Positions 14,920 through 24,100 of a DNA stretch of 34,727 bases are shown piece after piece. The DNA comes from an uncultured Flavobacteriales bacterium (GTDB lineage Bacteria > Bacteroidota > Bacteroidia > Flavobacteriales_D > Sanyastnellaceae). The notes beneath the pieces are model-generated. The model was given only the letters and a program-made list of their open reading frames with translations, made no database searches and had not been told where the DNA came from. Each line of letters starts with the position of its first letter. Position 1 is the stretch's first letter. The stretch is taken from NCBI GenBank assembly GCA_905478795.1, contig CAJQJX010000002.1:1-34727 (forward strand). The letters run 5' to 3'. The position numbers and the translations under genes were made by a program.

Positions 14920-16782
14920 TTATCTGCCGAGATAGACCATCAGTACCGAGAGGTCCGACGCAGAGACTCCGCTGATCTTTCCTGCATCTCCCAGTGTGTG
15001 GGGTTTGATGGTCTGTAGTTTTTGGCGGGCCTCCATACTCAATGATGTGAGCCTGGCATATTCAAGGTCTGGTGGGAGTGTCAGGTCTTGAAGTGATCTC
15101 ATCCGGTCGGCCTGGGCTTGCTCCTTTTCAATATACCCCTTGTATTTGATGCTGGTCTCTATAAAGTCTGCCCACGTTTCGGGGATGGATTCAAACTCTT
15201 TTTGAAGTTCGGTGGAACTCGGGATGAGGTCTGAAAGTTTGATGTGTGGCCGTGAAATAAGTTGGCTCCAGCGTGTTTTTTGCTTGAGTGCCGCGCTGCC
15301 TTTGGATTCAAGGATGGGGTTCACAGAATGGGGTTCTGCATTGTTTTCGGAAATCCATCGCTCAAGGGATTGAAGTGAGCGCTGTTTTGTGTTGAATGAC
15401 TCCCAGTCAGGGTCGTTGAGAAGTCCTAGTTCATGGGCTTTGGGGCTGAGACGTTGATCCGCATTGTCTTGGCGAAGTAGGATGCGGTATTCCGCCCGGC
15501 TTGTGAACATTCTGTAGGGTTCGTCGGTGCCTTTTGTGACGAGGTCGTCAATGAGTACGCCGATGTAGGCTTCATCTCTTCCGAGTATAAAGGGTGACTG
15601 TTCGTTGCGGTTGAGTTTGCAGTTGATTCCTGCAATGAGACCCTGGCATGCAGCTTCCTCATACCCGGTGGTTCCGTTGATTTGGCCAGCGAAGTAGAGG
15701 TTCTTGAGGTTTTTAGTTTCGAGGGTGTGGTGAAGTTGGGTGGGTGGGAAGTAGTCGTATTCTACGGCATACCCTGGACGAAACATTCTGACGTTTTCTA
15801 GTCCTGGAATAAGCCGCATGGCTTCCAGTTGCACTTCTTTGGGTAGGGAGGTAGAGAATCCGTTGATGTAGGTTTCAATGGTGTTCCGTCCTTCTGGTTC
15901 GATGAATATTTGGTGACGGTCCTTGTCTGCAAACCTGTGGATTTTGTCTTCTATGCTGGGGCAGTAGCGGGGTCCTTTGCTTTGGATCGCACCATTGAAC
16001 ATGGGGCTTTGGTCTAAGGATGCCGCTAGTTTTTCGTGGACCTGTGGGTTGGTGTAAGTGATGTGGCAGGGAAGTTGGTCTGCCATGTTGATGGGGGTGT
16101 AGTAGCTGAAGCCTTCATGGGTGGGTTCTCCTGGTTGTTCTTCCGTTTTGGAGTAGTCAATGCTACGTCCATCCACTCTCGGCGGCGTTCCTGTCTTCAT
16201 TCTACCGGTCAGAAACCCGTGAGAAGACAGTTGATCTGTGATTCCTTCTGCGGCCCGTTCGCCAGAGCGACCGCCAGAAAACTGTTGGAGGCCTAAGTGA
16301 ATTTTGCCTTGAAGAAAAGTGCCAGATGTGAGGATGGTGGAATGGCTGTAAATGTTGATGCCGAGTTGGGTTTGCACGCCTTTGACCACGCCTTGGTCAA
16401 TGATGAGCGCGGTGACCATGTCTTGCCAGAGGTGAATGTTCTCGTTGGCTTCCAGCGTAGAGCGCCAGGTTTGGGCAAATAGATGGCGGTCGTTTTGAGT
16501 GCGGGGTGACCACATTGCCGGGCCTTTAGATCTGTTGAGCATTCGGAATTGAATGGCACTGGTGTCAGATATTCTGGCACTCATTCCGCCAAGGGCATCA
16601 ATCTCTCGAAGGATTTGTCCTTTTGCGACACCTCCCATTGCTGGGTTGCAGCTCATGGCCCCGACGGTGGCGAGGTTCATCGTGATCAGAAGGACCTTCT
16701 CTCCTAGAGTTGCGGCAGCGTGTGCAGCTTCGTTGCCGGCGTGTCCTGCGCCTACAACAATGACATCGTAGTGTTCGAGCAT
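14920..16782 (-). CDS. mnmG: tRNA uridine-5-carboxymethylaminomethyl modification enzyme MnmG (GidA)
   Basis: This is a 620-residue FAD protein that, with MnmE, installs the carboxymethylaminomethyl group on wobble U34 of certain tRNAs. The N-terminal dinucleotide-binding motif VVGAGHAGNEAAHAAA is at residues 9-24. The family motifs LITMNLATVGAMSCNPAMGG, SGTFLQGKIHLG and GRMKTGTPPRVD are intact, as is the C-terminal helical domain, and length is normal. It is the last gene of the DUF4175 - ATPase - ybeY - mnmG series, with a 29-bp gap to ybeY occupied largely by a parS site. In many bacteria this gene (glucose-inhibited division A) is origin-proximal, consistent with the two parS sites bracketing it. 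Confidence 0.97.
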   Translation of the reverse strand: MLEHYDVIVVGAGHAGNEAAHAAATLGEKVLLITMNLATVGAMSCNPAMGGVAKGQILREIDALGGMSARISDTSAIQFRMLNRSKGPAMWSPRTQNDRHLFAQTWRSTLEANENIHLWQDMVTALIIDQGVVKGVQTQLGINIYSHSTILTSGTFLQGKIHLGLQQFSGGRSGERAAEGITDQLSSHGFLTGRMKTGTPPRVDGRSIDYSKTEEQPGEPTHEGFSYYTPINMADQLPCHITYTNPQVHEKLAASLDQSPMFNGAIQSKGPRYCPSIEDKIHRFADKDRHQIFIEPEGRNTIETYINGFSTSLPKEVQLEAMRLIPGLENVRMFRPGYAVEYDYFPPTQLHHTLETKNLKNLYFAGQINGTTGYEEAACQGLIAGINCKLNRNEQSPFILGRDEAYIGVLIDDLVTKGTDEPYRMFTSRAEYRILLRQDNADQRLSPKAHELGLLNDPDWESFNTKQRSLQSLERWISENNAEPHSVNPILESKGSAALKQKTRWSQLISRPHIKLSDLIPSSTELQKEFESIPETWADFIETSIKYKGYIEKEQAQADRMRSLQDLTLPPDLEYARLTSLSMEARQKLQTIKPHTLGDAGKISGVSASDLSVLMVYLGR

Positions 16783-16788
16783 GATGGA

Positions 16789-16804
16789 TGTTCCACGTGG
16801 AACG
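16789..16804. other. parS site 2 (ParB-binding palindrome)
   Basis: TGTTCCACGTGGAACG matches site 1 at 15 of 16 positions, including the CACGTG centre and the TTCC/GGAA flanks. It begins 6 nt upstream of the mnmG ATG (16782), so it overlaps the ribosome-binding region, and it ends 7 nt before the ybeY stop codon (16812-16814). The two sites are 1,886 bp apart. Confidence 0.85.
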
Positions 16805-16811
16805 TTTGTGT

Positions 16812-17240
16812 TTAAAACTGCCGCTTAGAAAGCCAGAGGTCCTCCCTCTGTCTCATGGCCTTTTGCTCAGCGGGTGATTGGTCGTTGTATCCGAGAAGGT
16901 GCAATACCCCATGCGCAATGACCCTGTGGAGTTCGTCTATTGCGTTGGTGTTGAGGTGTTTAGCGTTGTCTCTTGTCCGGTCGACAGAAATCATGATGTC
17001 GCCCGCAATGCCTTGCGCAGAATGGTCCGGGAACGTGAGAATGTCGGTCAGATAATCGTGTTCAAGGAATTGGCGGTTCGCTTGTAGCACGTGATCATCA
17101 TCGCAGAACAGAAATCTCAGCGAGGCGATGGCGCCTCCTTCTTGGTCCACGCAATGCTGGATCCAGGTGCGTACAGCGTTGCGTTGACGCAGCTGGAACG
17201 TGGGGTGTTGGAATTGAAAGGATACAGATGATGTGGCCAT
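16812..17240 (-). CDS. ybeY: Endoribonuclease YbeY (rRNA maturation)
   Basis: This is a 142-residue metal-dependent RNase of the UPF0054 family, involved in 16S rRNA 3' maturation and ribosome quality control. The family core is visible as YLTDILTFPDH, GDIMISVD and the metal site HGVLHLLGYND. The first two His ligands are present, but the third, normally His in HGxLHLxGYDH, is not at its usual place (GYNDQ); an Asp is adjacent. From memory, other Bacteroidota YbeY proteins also lack that His, so this is probably lineage-typical. The start overlaps the upstream ATPase stop as TAATG. It lies within the DUF4175 - mnmG operon. Confidence 0.92.
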   Translation of the reverse strand: MATSSVSFQFQHPTFQLRQRNAVRTWIQHCVDQEGGAIASLRFLFCDDDHVLQANRQFLEHDYLTDILTFPDHSAQGIAGDIMISVDRTRDNAKHLNTNAIDELHRVIAHGVLHLLGYNDQSPAEQKAMRQREDLWLSKRQF

Positions 17241-17668
17241 TAGTTGGCGCTCTCCATCTGGGGTATGGCGTTTTCGAAGCGCAGAATGGCAATACGGCCC
17301 AGTTCTTCGAATTCGCAGGTGTCCGCCAATTGACGCATCAGAAAAACGCCTCTACCATTGGGCTTTTCTAGGTTTTCGGGAGACGTGGGGTCTGGTATGT
17401 TTTCGAAATCAAACCCCGGCCCTTCGTCGGAAATTTTGAACTGCAGGACTTGACCGTCAACAGAGATTTCTATGTCAACCATCTTGTTGATGTCCAGTTT
17501 GTTACCGTGAACAATGGCATTGTTGACCGCTTCGGTCATCGCAATCAGAATCTCACCGTAATGGGTCTCATCTACGCCCAGCTCCTCACTGAGTTCATTG
17601 ATGAGTCCTTCAACTTCGGTAATGCCTTCCATGCGGGAGGCTATTTGCAGGTGTCGCTGTAAGGACAT
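17240..17668 (-). CDS. RsbW-like ATP-binding protein (GHKL fold)
   Basis: This is a 142-residue single-domain GHKL ATPase resembling anti-sigma-factor kinases such as RsbW and SpoIIAB. The N box (MTEAVNNAIVHGNK), G1 box (DEGPGFD) and G2 box (GRGVFLMRQLAD) are intact, so it should bind ATP. The acidic residue of the N box suggests kinase ability, as in RsbW. No anti-anti-sigma or sigma partner is encoded nearby. It lies 9 nt after the DUF4175 gene and overlaps ybeY by one base, in what appears to be a conserved Bacteroidota operon. Its physiological target is unknown. Confidence 0.88.
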   Translation of the reverse strand: MSLQRHLQIASRMEGITEVEGLINELSEELGVDETHYGEILIAMTEAVNNAIVHGNKLDINKMVDIEISVDGQVLQFKISDEGPGFDFENIPDPTSPENLEKPNGRGVFLMRQLADTCEFEELGRIAILRFENAIPQMESAN

Positions 17669-17677
17669 GATGTGGCT

Positions 17678-20600
17678 TCACTCCCTTTCCGGGGAGTCCA
17701 AAGTATTGAAATAATCGTTGACCTTTTGCTTGTAATAGGGGGTGAGGTCGGCAGGCACGGTCCTGAGAAGCTCAATTTCTTGTGCTTTGCGGCGCTCATA
17801 TTCCTCTAAGCTTGGCGGTGTATCCCTTGGGTTTTCGCGCGCTGTCTTGGATTCCCGCTCCTCTTTTTCGCCGCGAACACGTTCTGCATTTTCAGCCTGT
17901 AAAAGTCTTGTGAGAATGTCTTGTTGTCTGTCCAGGGTGAGCTGGTCAAGCTCTCCGTTTACAATGTCTTTTTCGATCTCCTCCATCTCCTTGGCAATCT
18001 GTTCGAGTCCATTGCCCTGTCCAGATCCGTCCTCATTGAGTTGATTGCCAAGTTCTTGGGTCATTTTTCGGATGGCCGCTTGCTGTGCCGCCATCTGTGC
18101 GAGGCCTTTGCTCAGCTTCCGCTTTCCATCCTTGCCCTCACCTTGGTTGGACCCCTTCATTTTTTCCTTCATCTGCTCCAATTGCTTGGTCAGAGATTGT
18201 TGCATGCCTTTGAGTTGCTTCGCGCTGGGCGATGGCTTGGACCCACTGCCCCCCGGCTTCTCGCAGTTGCCTGTCCCTGGCTTGTTACAGCTGGACTGAT
18301 TCTGCATCTGTTGGAGTACTTCGTCGAGCAACAATGCGAGGTTGTTGAAGGACGTCATCACGTATTGCTGGTTCGTCGTAATGACCTGCGTTTCACGGTC
18401 GGTGAAGCCATCTAAGGCCTGGCCCATGTGAAGGTTGACGAGGTTGATCTCGCGGTTGACGATTGACTGCAGTTGTGTGACGCGCTTGCTCAAAGCAAAC
18501 AAGCTGTCTTTGACCATTTCTGCATCGTCTTTGAGCTTGCGCTGCACTTGGCCATGACTGACATAGCGTGGGTCATCTTTTTGGGTGGTTCCAACCGAAG
18601 CCATCAGGTCCTCCTCGTCAAAGGAGAGGGTAATGATGTTTTCGAGCAGAGCCCGGAGCGCCTCCATGTCTTCTTCCATGGACTCTTGTTCGCCTTGTTC
18701 CATGGAGCTCTGCATCTGCTGCGCCATTTGACTCATCTTCCCCGCCGCACTTTTCTGCTTTTCAGAGGCTTTTTTCTCTTTACCGTTTTCGAGTTGCTCG
18801 CTCGCGTCGTTCATCTCCTGCTCAATCTCCTCTTGCAGGTCTTCCATAGTCGGCACCTTATTTGGGTTCTCGAGCTCTTTATTGAGCTTCTCTGCATCAT
18901 CTAAGGCCTCTTTCACCTTGTCGAATTCTTTGTTCAGTGAATCCTGCTTGGCGGCAAGCTCTTCTTCGGGGGTCTCTCCTTGATCGGTTTCTTCTGCCAA
19001 AGCTTCTTGTTCCTCTGCGAGCTTTTCGAGGTCTGAGATGGCCTCCTCCATTTTTTGCTCCCATTGCAATTGCTTGAACTGCTCTAAGGCGCGATCAAGC
19101 TCTTGTTCCAGAGACTCTTGGTCAAGGTCCATTTGATCGAGCTGCTCCTCGATTTGTTCCTTGTCGCCCTCTTCGAGCTGCTCCATGAGTTCGCGCAACT
19201 CGTCAAACATCTGTTGGAGCTCGTCGGTCATGACTTCGTCCATGAGCTTTTGTAGCTCGTCTTGTTTCTTCTGGATTTCTTCGTTGGGCGGGGTGAACTC
19301 GGACTGCTGGCTGTTCTTCTCCCGGTTCTTCTCCTGCATCTCCTCCACCTGCTCTCTCAGCGCCTCTTGCTGTTTGAGCAGCTCTTCGAGAGCGGCTTTT
19401 TCTTCCCATCCCAACTCTTCTTCCTCCATCAACTCACGGCGCAATTCCCGCATTTGCTCCCTGAGTCGTTTGGCTTCTTCTAGGTTTTCTTCGAGCGCCG
19501 CGGTCAGTTCGGCGTCTGCGCTATCTAGCCGTTGTGCCAGTTCTTCTTCGGTTGGGGCAGCATACCGGAATGTCCGGGACCGCGTGACTTTGGCTCCGTT
19601 GACGCCATCGTTGTCGCGGACTTCAAACCAATACTCGACTTCATCACCCAACCCGACACCAATGTCAGCGAGGTTCCAGAAATGCAAAAAGCTATCCTCA
19701 CGGCCTCTGGGCGCATCGAGCGCGGCCATGTCTTGTTGTCCGCCTTTGGGCTTCCAAACGAACCGCAGGCTGCTAAACCCATAGTCGTCTTGGACAATGC
19801 CATTGAACGTAAGCTGTGTCAATGAGGTGCTGTCGGAAATCTCGGCCACGCGAATGGTGGGGGGGCGGTCCGCAATGCTGCGCAACCGGTAGCGCACAGA
19901 GTCTATAACTCCTACGGTTTCCGATTGGGGGTAGAGCACGTAGGTGAGGTCCGTCTCAGCGGTTTTGGAAAAGCTAAAACGGTTGCTGACATCGGGGTCC
20001 AATTGTGACAACTCGTTGCCCCAACGCAGGCCCAACGACGTTGTGTTTCTGGTGCCCAACTGAAAGGAGATCACCGTACCCTCGGGTACGTCAAGGTCTC
20101 CCTCGTTGCGCTGTTGGTAGGGGGGGAGCCTTGTGTGTAGTGGCGGCTGGACGTCAATCCTGAGGTCTTGTAGCTCAGGCCGTGGCAAGACCACCAATCG
20201 AAGGTCCAATGCGGGTGTTCCGGGTGCGGAAACCTCTAGGGTCAATGATTCGCGGACTTTTCGGAAGACATAGTTCCAGTCCCCGGATGGGGTTCGGGTC
20301 ATCCTGAAACGGCCTTCGCCCGCTTGCACCTCAACCCTTGTGGGCACCACTGTCCCCACAGTGCGAATGGTGAGCGTAAAGTCGGACTGGGCAATGGCCT
20401 CGAGTTCTTGGTCACAGACCAACCGGAAGTCAGGAGGGACAACCAATTCCGTGCGGTGTCGGATCAGCCGATCTGTGGGCGCTTCAACCGCCTCGGGCGC
20501 CAAAATGTAAAGCGCCGCAAACACGATCATCGGCGGCAAGACATACTTCAGGTAGCGGCGATTTTCCCCAAAATCTACCGCGGCACTAAAGCGGTAAGGA

Positions 20601-21031
20601 CGGAGCTGCTCACTGCGCTGTTGAATGGACGCCAGTAAAAGCCCTTGCCCTTGGTCCGATGGCGCGGCCTCAGCGCGCTCTTGAAGCTGCAGCGTATTGA
20701 GCAAGCGGTCCTCAATCTCTGGGAAGTGCTGACCGATGATGCGCGCGGCTTGCGCATGATTCAACCCCCCACGCAGACGGAACAAACGGAGGGCAGGCCA
20801 TGCGAGATAGCGAACCGTTACCACAGTGATCGTGGCGACAAATCCGTAAAACAACACGGTGCGGGCGTCAGTCCCGAATTGTCCGAACGCCTCGAGCGCC
20901 AAAACCGTCAACCAAGCCACGGGAAAAGCGGCCAGCAGCAGCAGCAGGCCGCGCAGCATCTCGTTGCGGTGGTACTTGCGGATAAAGGCGTCCAGATTCT
21001 GGCGCAAGTCCTGATGTGGTGCGTTTGTCAT
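17678..21031 (-). CDS. DUF4175-like large membrane/coiled-coil protein
   Basis: This is a 1117-residue protein best matching the DUF4175 family of Bacteroidota by architecture and neighbourhood. Two N-terminal membrane segments are seen at about residues 27-47 and 58-80, and a third at about 157-172. Residues of about 200-480 form a beta-rich, probably periplasmic, Ig-like region. From about 490 to 1090 there is an extremely Glu/Gln/Lys-rich, low-complexity helical region (EELLKQQEALREQVEEMQEK type heptads), predicted coiled coil. The function is not known. It is the first gene of the operon with the RsbW-like ATPase, ybeY and mnmG. The ATG at 21031 is the only sensible start. Its divergent neighbour is the type A T9SS cargo gene, 129 bp away. 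Confidence 0.8.
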   Translation of the reverse strand: MTNAPHQDLRQNLDAFIRKYHRNEMLRGLLLLLAAFPVAWLTVLALEAFGQFGTDARTVLFYGFVATITVVTVRYLAWPALRLFRLRGGLNHAQAARIIGQHFPEIEDRLLNTLQLQERAEAAPSDQGQGLLLASIQQRSEQLRPYRFSAAVDFGENRRYLKYVLPPMIVFAALYILAPEAVEAPTDRLIRHRTELVVPPDFRLVCDQELEAIAQSDFTLTIRTVGTVVPTRVEVQAGEGRFRMTRTPSGDWNYVFRKVRESLTLEVSAPGTPALDLRLVVLPRPELQDLRIDVQPPLHTRLPPYQQRNEGDLDVPEGTVISFQLGTRNTTSLGLRWGNELSQLDPDVSNRFSFSKTAETDLTYVLYPQSETVGVIDSVRYRLRSIADRPPTIRVAEISDSTSLTQLTFNGIVQDDYGFSSLRFVWKPKGGQQDMAALDAPRGREDSFLHFWNLADIGVGLGDEVEYWFEVRDNDGVNGAKVTRSRTFRYAAPTEEELAQRLDSADAELTAALEENLEEAKRLREQMRELRRELMEEEELGWEEKAALEELLKQQEALREQVEEMQEKNREKNSQQSEFTPPNEEIQKKQDELQKLMDEVMTDELQQMFDELRELMEQLEEGDKEQIEEQLDQMDLDQESLEQELDRALEQFKQLQWEQKMEEAISDLEKLAEEQEALAEETDQGETPEEELAAKQDSLNKEFDKVKEALDDAEKLNKELENPNKVPTMEDLQEEIEQEMNDASEQLENGKEKKASEKQKSAAGKMSQMAQQMQSSMEQGEQESMEEDMEALRALLENIITLSFDEEDLMASVGTTQKDDPRYVSHGQVQRKLKDDAEMVKDSLFALSKRVTQLQSIVNREINLVNLHMGQALDGFTDRETQVITTNQQYVMTSFNNLALLLDEVLQQMQNQSSCNKPGTGNCEKPGGSGSKPSPSAKQLKGMQQSLTKQLEQMKEKMKGSNQGEGKDGKRKLSKGLAQMAAQQAAIRKMTQELGNQLNEDGSGQGNGLEQIAKEMEEIEKDIVNGELDQLTLDRQQDILTRLLQAENAERVRGEKEERESKTARENPRDTPPSLEEYERRKAQEIELLRTVPADLTPYYKQKVNDYFNTLDSPERE

Positions 21032-21128
21032 GGCGAAATTTCCTCAACGGAAAACCAACCCCTGAAGTTACGCCGGGAATGCCCCATTAAATTCATGAAC
21101 TGTTAAACCCTACAAACGGAGTGCTTCC

Positions 21129-21136
21129 TACTTTCG
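21129..21136 (+). promoter_or_regulatory. Possible -7 box upstream of the type A cargo gene
   Basis: TACTTTCG is one mismatch from TAnnTTTG and ends 24 nt before the ATG at 21161. It resembles the element before the tRNA gene (TATCTTTG then CGCTCC; here TACTTTCG then CGCTCC). No TTG at the expected distance was seen. Confidence 0.3.
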
Positions 21137-21160
21137 CGCTCCAATTCCAACGGACTGAAA

Positions 21161-24100
21161 ATGCGTTCCGTATCCTATTCTCCCCAATTCCGCCATGCGC
21201 TTCTCGCGTTGTGCTTGTCTGCGTTTGCACCTTGCTTTGGCCAAGTCGTCTTCCTCAACGAGGTGGACAGCGACTCCAATTCGGTCCCTGACAGCACTGA
21301 GTTTGTTGAGCTCTATGGAGCCCCCAACACCCCACTTGACGGCCACATCGTGGTGTTCTACAAAGGGGGAGGCAGTCCCGTGACCAGCAGCGTTTATGCC
21401 GCCTTTGATTTGGATGGCATGTCTACGGACTCGGCCGGTTTCTTTTTGCTCGCCAACCCCGAAGTCGCAGGAGCGGACGTGGTGTTTGAGCCTGGGTTGC
21501 TCAGAGATGGTGGAGATGCCGTTGCGTTGTTCGAGGGCGACAGCATTGACTTTCCCTTTGCCACACCGCTGACTACTGTGGGGCTGCTCGACGCCGTGGT
21601 CTATGGAACGGGCGACCAGACCAATCCTTTTTTGATCGATTCCTTAACCCCTGGCCAACCTCAATTGGATGAGTGGTTGTACGGGTCTCAGAACGGAGGG
21701 GCCCTGGCCTGGGCGCGTTTGCCCGATGGCGGCCCTGCTTTTGGCTCCGATCAAATGGTCCTCCAGCAACCCACTCCCGGGTACACCAACCTCTTGGATT
21801 GTGATGGAGGTTTGATCAGCGCCCAAGGCGGCGAGAACGGAACCGCTCAAATCTGCGTGGACCTTCCCGGCGGCTTTCTCCCTTTTACGGCGCAAAGCAA
21901 CGCTTTGGAAAGCCAATACGGCTTGGTGATCACCGACCTTCAAGGCGAAGTGCTTGACGTGGTTCCCGGTGGAGAAGGCAACCTGGGCTACAATTTTTCT
22001 GGCAGTCCCGCAGGCCCCTGTTTGGTCTGGGGCATGAGCTATGATGGAGACTTGGACCCCTCCAGTATCGCTGTAGGTGCGCCGTATGACAGCATTTCTG
22101 CAAGCGGCTGTGTGGCATTCAGCGCACAGCCTGTAGAGGTTGACCGCATTTTTTGCCTACCACCGAGTTGCGATGGCGGCGCCATCTCTACTGCGGGAGG
22201 GGACGACCAGGCCATCGGCTGTTTGGGCTTCGCCAATACATATGTGCCATTTGGGTTTGTATCGGAGAGCCCAGAAGCACCTTACTTGTTCGTGATCGCT
22301 TCTGCTGATGGCGACATTGTGGACAGCACCTCAACCCCCGCTTACGATTTTGAATCCCTCGGTGTGGGCGAGTATGAAGTCTATGGTTTTAGCTACCTCG
22401 GCACGATTGATTCCGCCTCCTTTGAAGTGGGACTACCTGTGACTGCATTGTCAGCAGATTCGTGTAGTGCACTGTCATACAACCACTTGGATGTGTCCAT
22501 TCAACCCTGTGACCCCACAGGACTGTGCACGGACCTCTTCTTTTCAGAGTATGTGGATGGCAGCACATTCAGCAAAGGCTTGGAGCTCTACAACCCCAGC
22601 GCGGTAGCATCGGCTGACCTGGGTGAATACACAGTCAAGACCTTTAACAATGGCAGTTCGGTCGCCAACCACGAAGTGTCGCTGAGCGGAACACTGGCTC
22701 CCGGAGAAGTCTACACCATTGTCAATCCATCGGCGGTTCCTGAACTGATCGCCTTGGCAGACTTGCTCGACGACGTGACTCTTTTCAATGGCAACGATGC
22801 GACCACCCTAGAGCGCAATGGCGTGGTGGTGGACGTACTCGGAGAGGTCGGAGTCAATCCCGGTGAGGGCTGGCCAGTGAACGACATCACCATGTTGCAC
22901 AACACCCTCGTGCGCATTCCAGAAGTCACCACCGGAAGCCCGGACTGGGACGAGGTGGACGACCAGTGGGTGGATTACCCCGAAAACACCTTTGAATTCT
23001 TCGGCGAGCACAACGCGCTGCCATGCGGGTTGGACACCACAGCAGTGCCCTTGATCGGTTTTTCCGTTTCCGAGGTGCTCGCTTTTGAGGGGGACGTCAT
23101 CGGTGTTGAACTCCCCATCGCACTGCCACTCAACGAGGTTCACATTCAAGTGGAGGTGGTAGAGGGCAGCACGGCCACTCCCGTCGCCGACTTTGGCACC
23201 CTTTTTCCTTTGGAGTTGACCTTCCCTCAAGGCTTGCTGTCGCCCCAAAGCTTCACCATTGGCATTGTCGATGACTTCGAACCAGAGGGCATCGAAACCT
23301 TCACCTTGGCCATCACCGTCCTGTCCGGCGAAGTCGAAGTGATCCAAGAAACCCTCACCGTTACCATTGCTCCGAACGACCTTGGTTTCCCGCACTATCC
23401 CATTGCGGACGTCCGGGGAATCGACGGCAACGGCGTGTTGGACAGCCTGCTTGTGCCTTGCGAATTGCGGGGGGTGGTGCATGGCTTCAACACTTATCCG
23501 AGCGGGTTGCGGTTCACCATCATTGACCCCACAGCAGGCATCGAGGTGTACAGCCCCGTCGACAACTTTAACTACCTCGTAGAGGAAGGAGACAGCGTGC
23601 GTATCCGGGGTTCTTTGCAACAGTTCCAAGGGTTGGCGCAAATTTTGGTCGACACGTTGATCCTCGCCACCCAAGGCGAACAGCTGCAGGAACCAGAGCT
23701 TGTCAATGCGTTAAGCGAAGAGACCGAAAGCGATTTGGTGCGTCTCAAGTGCGTGGAGCTGGTCGATCCATCGGCTTGGACCAACCAAGCGCCCCAATTC
23801 GAGGTGTATGTATCCACGGGAACGTCCCTTTACCTCATGGTGGTGGATGCCGACACCGATTTGTTTGGCACCGAGGCGCCTGTGGGTGTCTTTGGTGTGA
23901 CGGGCATTGGCGGACAGCGCGATTTGGAAGCACCCTTTTTGAACGGCTACACCATTCTTCCGCGCAATGCTGACGACCTCTCAGAACCCGTTCAAGCGGA
24001 CTTCTTCGTGGAGGATGTTTGGAACACGGAGGACGGCCCGGTCCCCTTTGAAAACCTTTCCTTGGGAGCAGGCGGTTATTTCTGGTCTTTTGGAGACGGC

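Noticed and set aside
22808-23674. A 288-codon minus-strand frame inside the type A cargo gene
   Set aside because: It is antisense to a gene with clear Calx-beta and sorting domains and shows no protein-family features; it is a shadow of codon bias.
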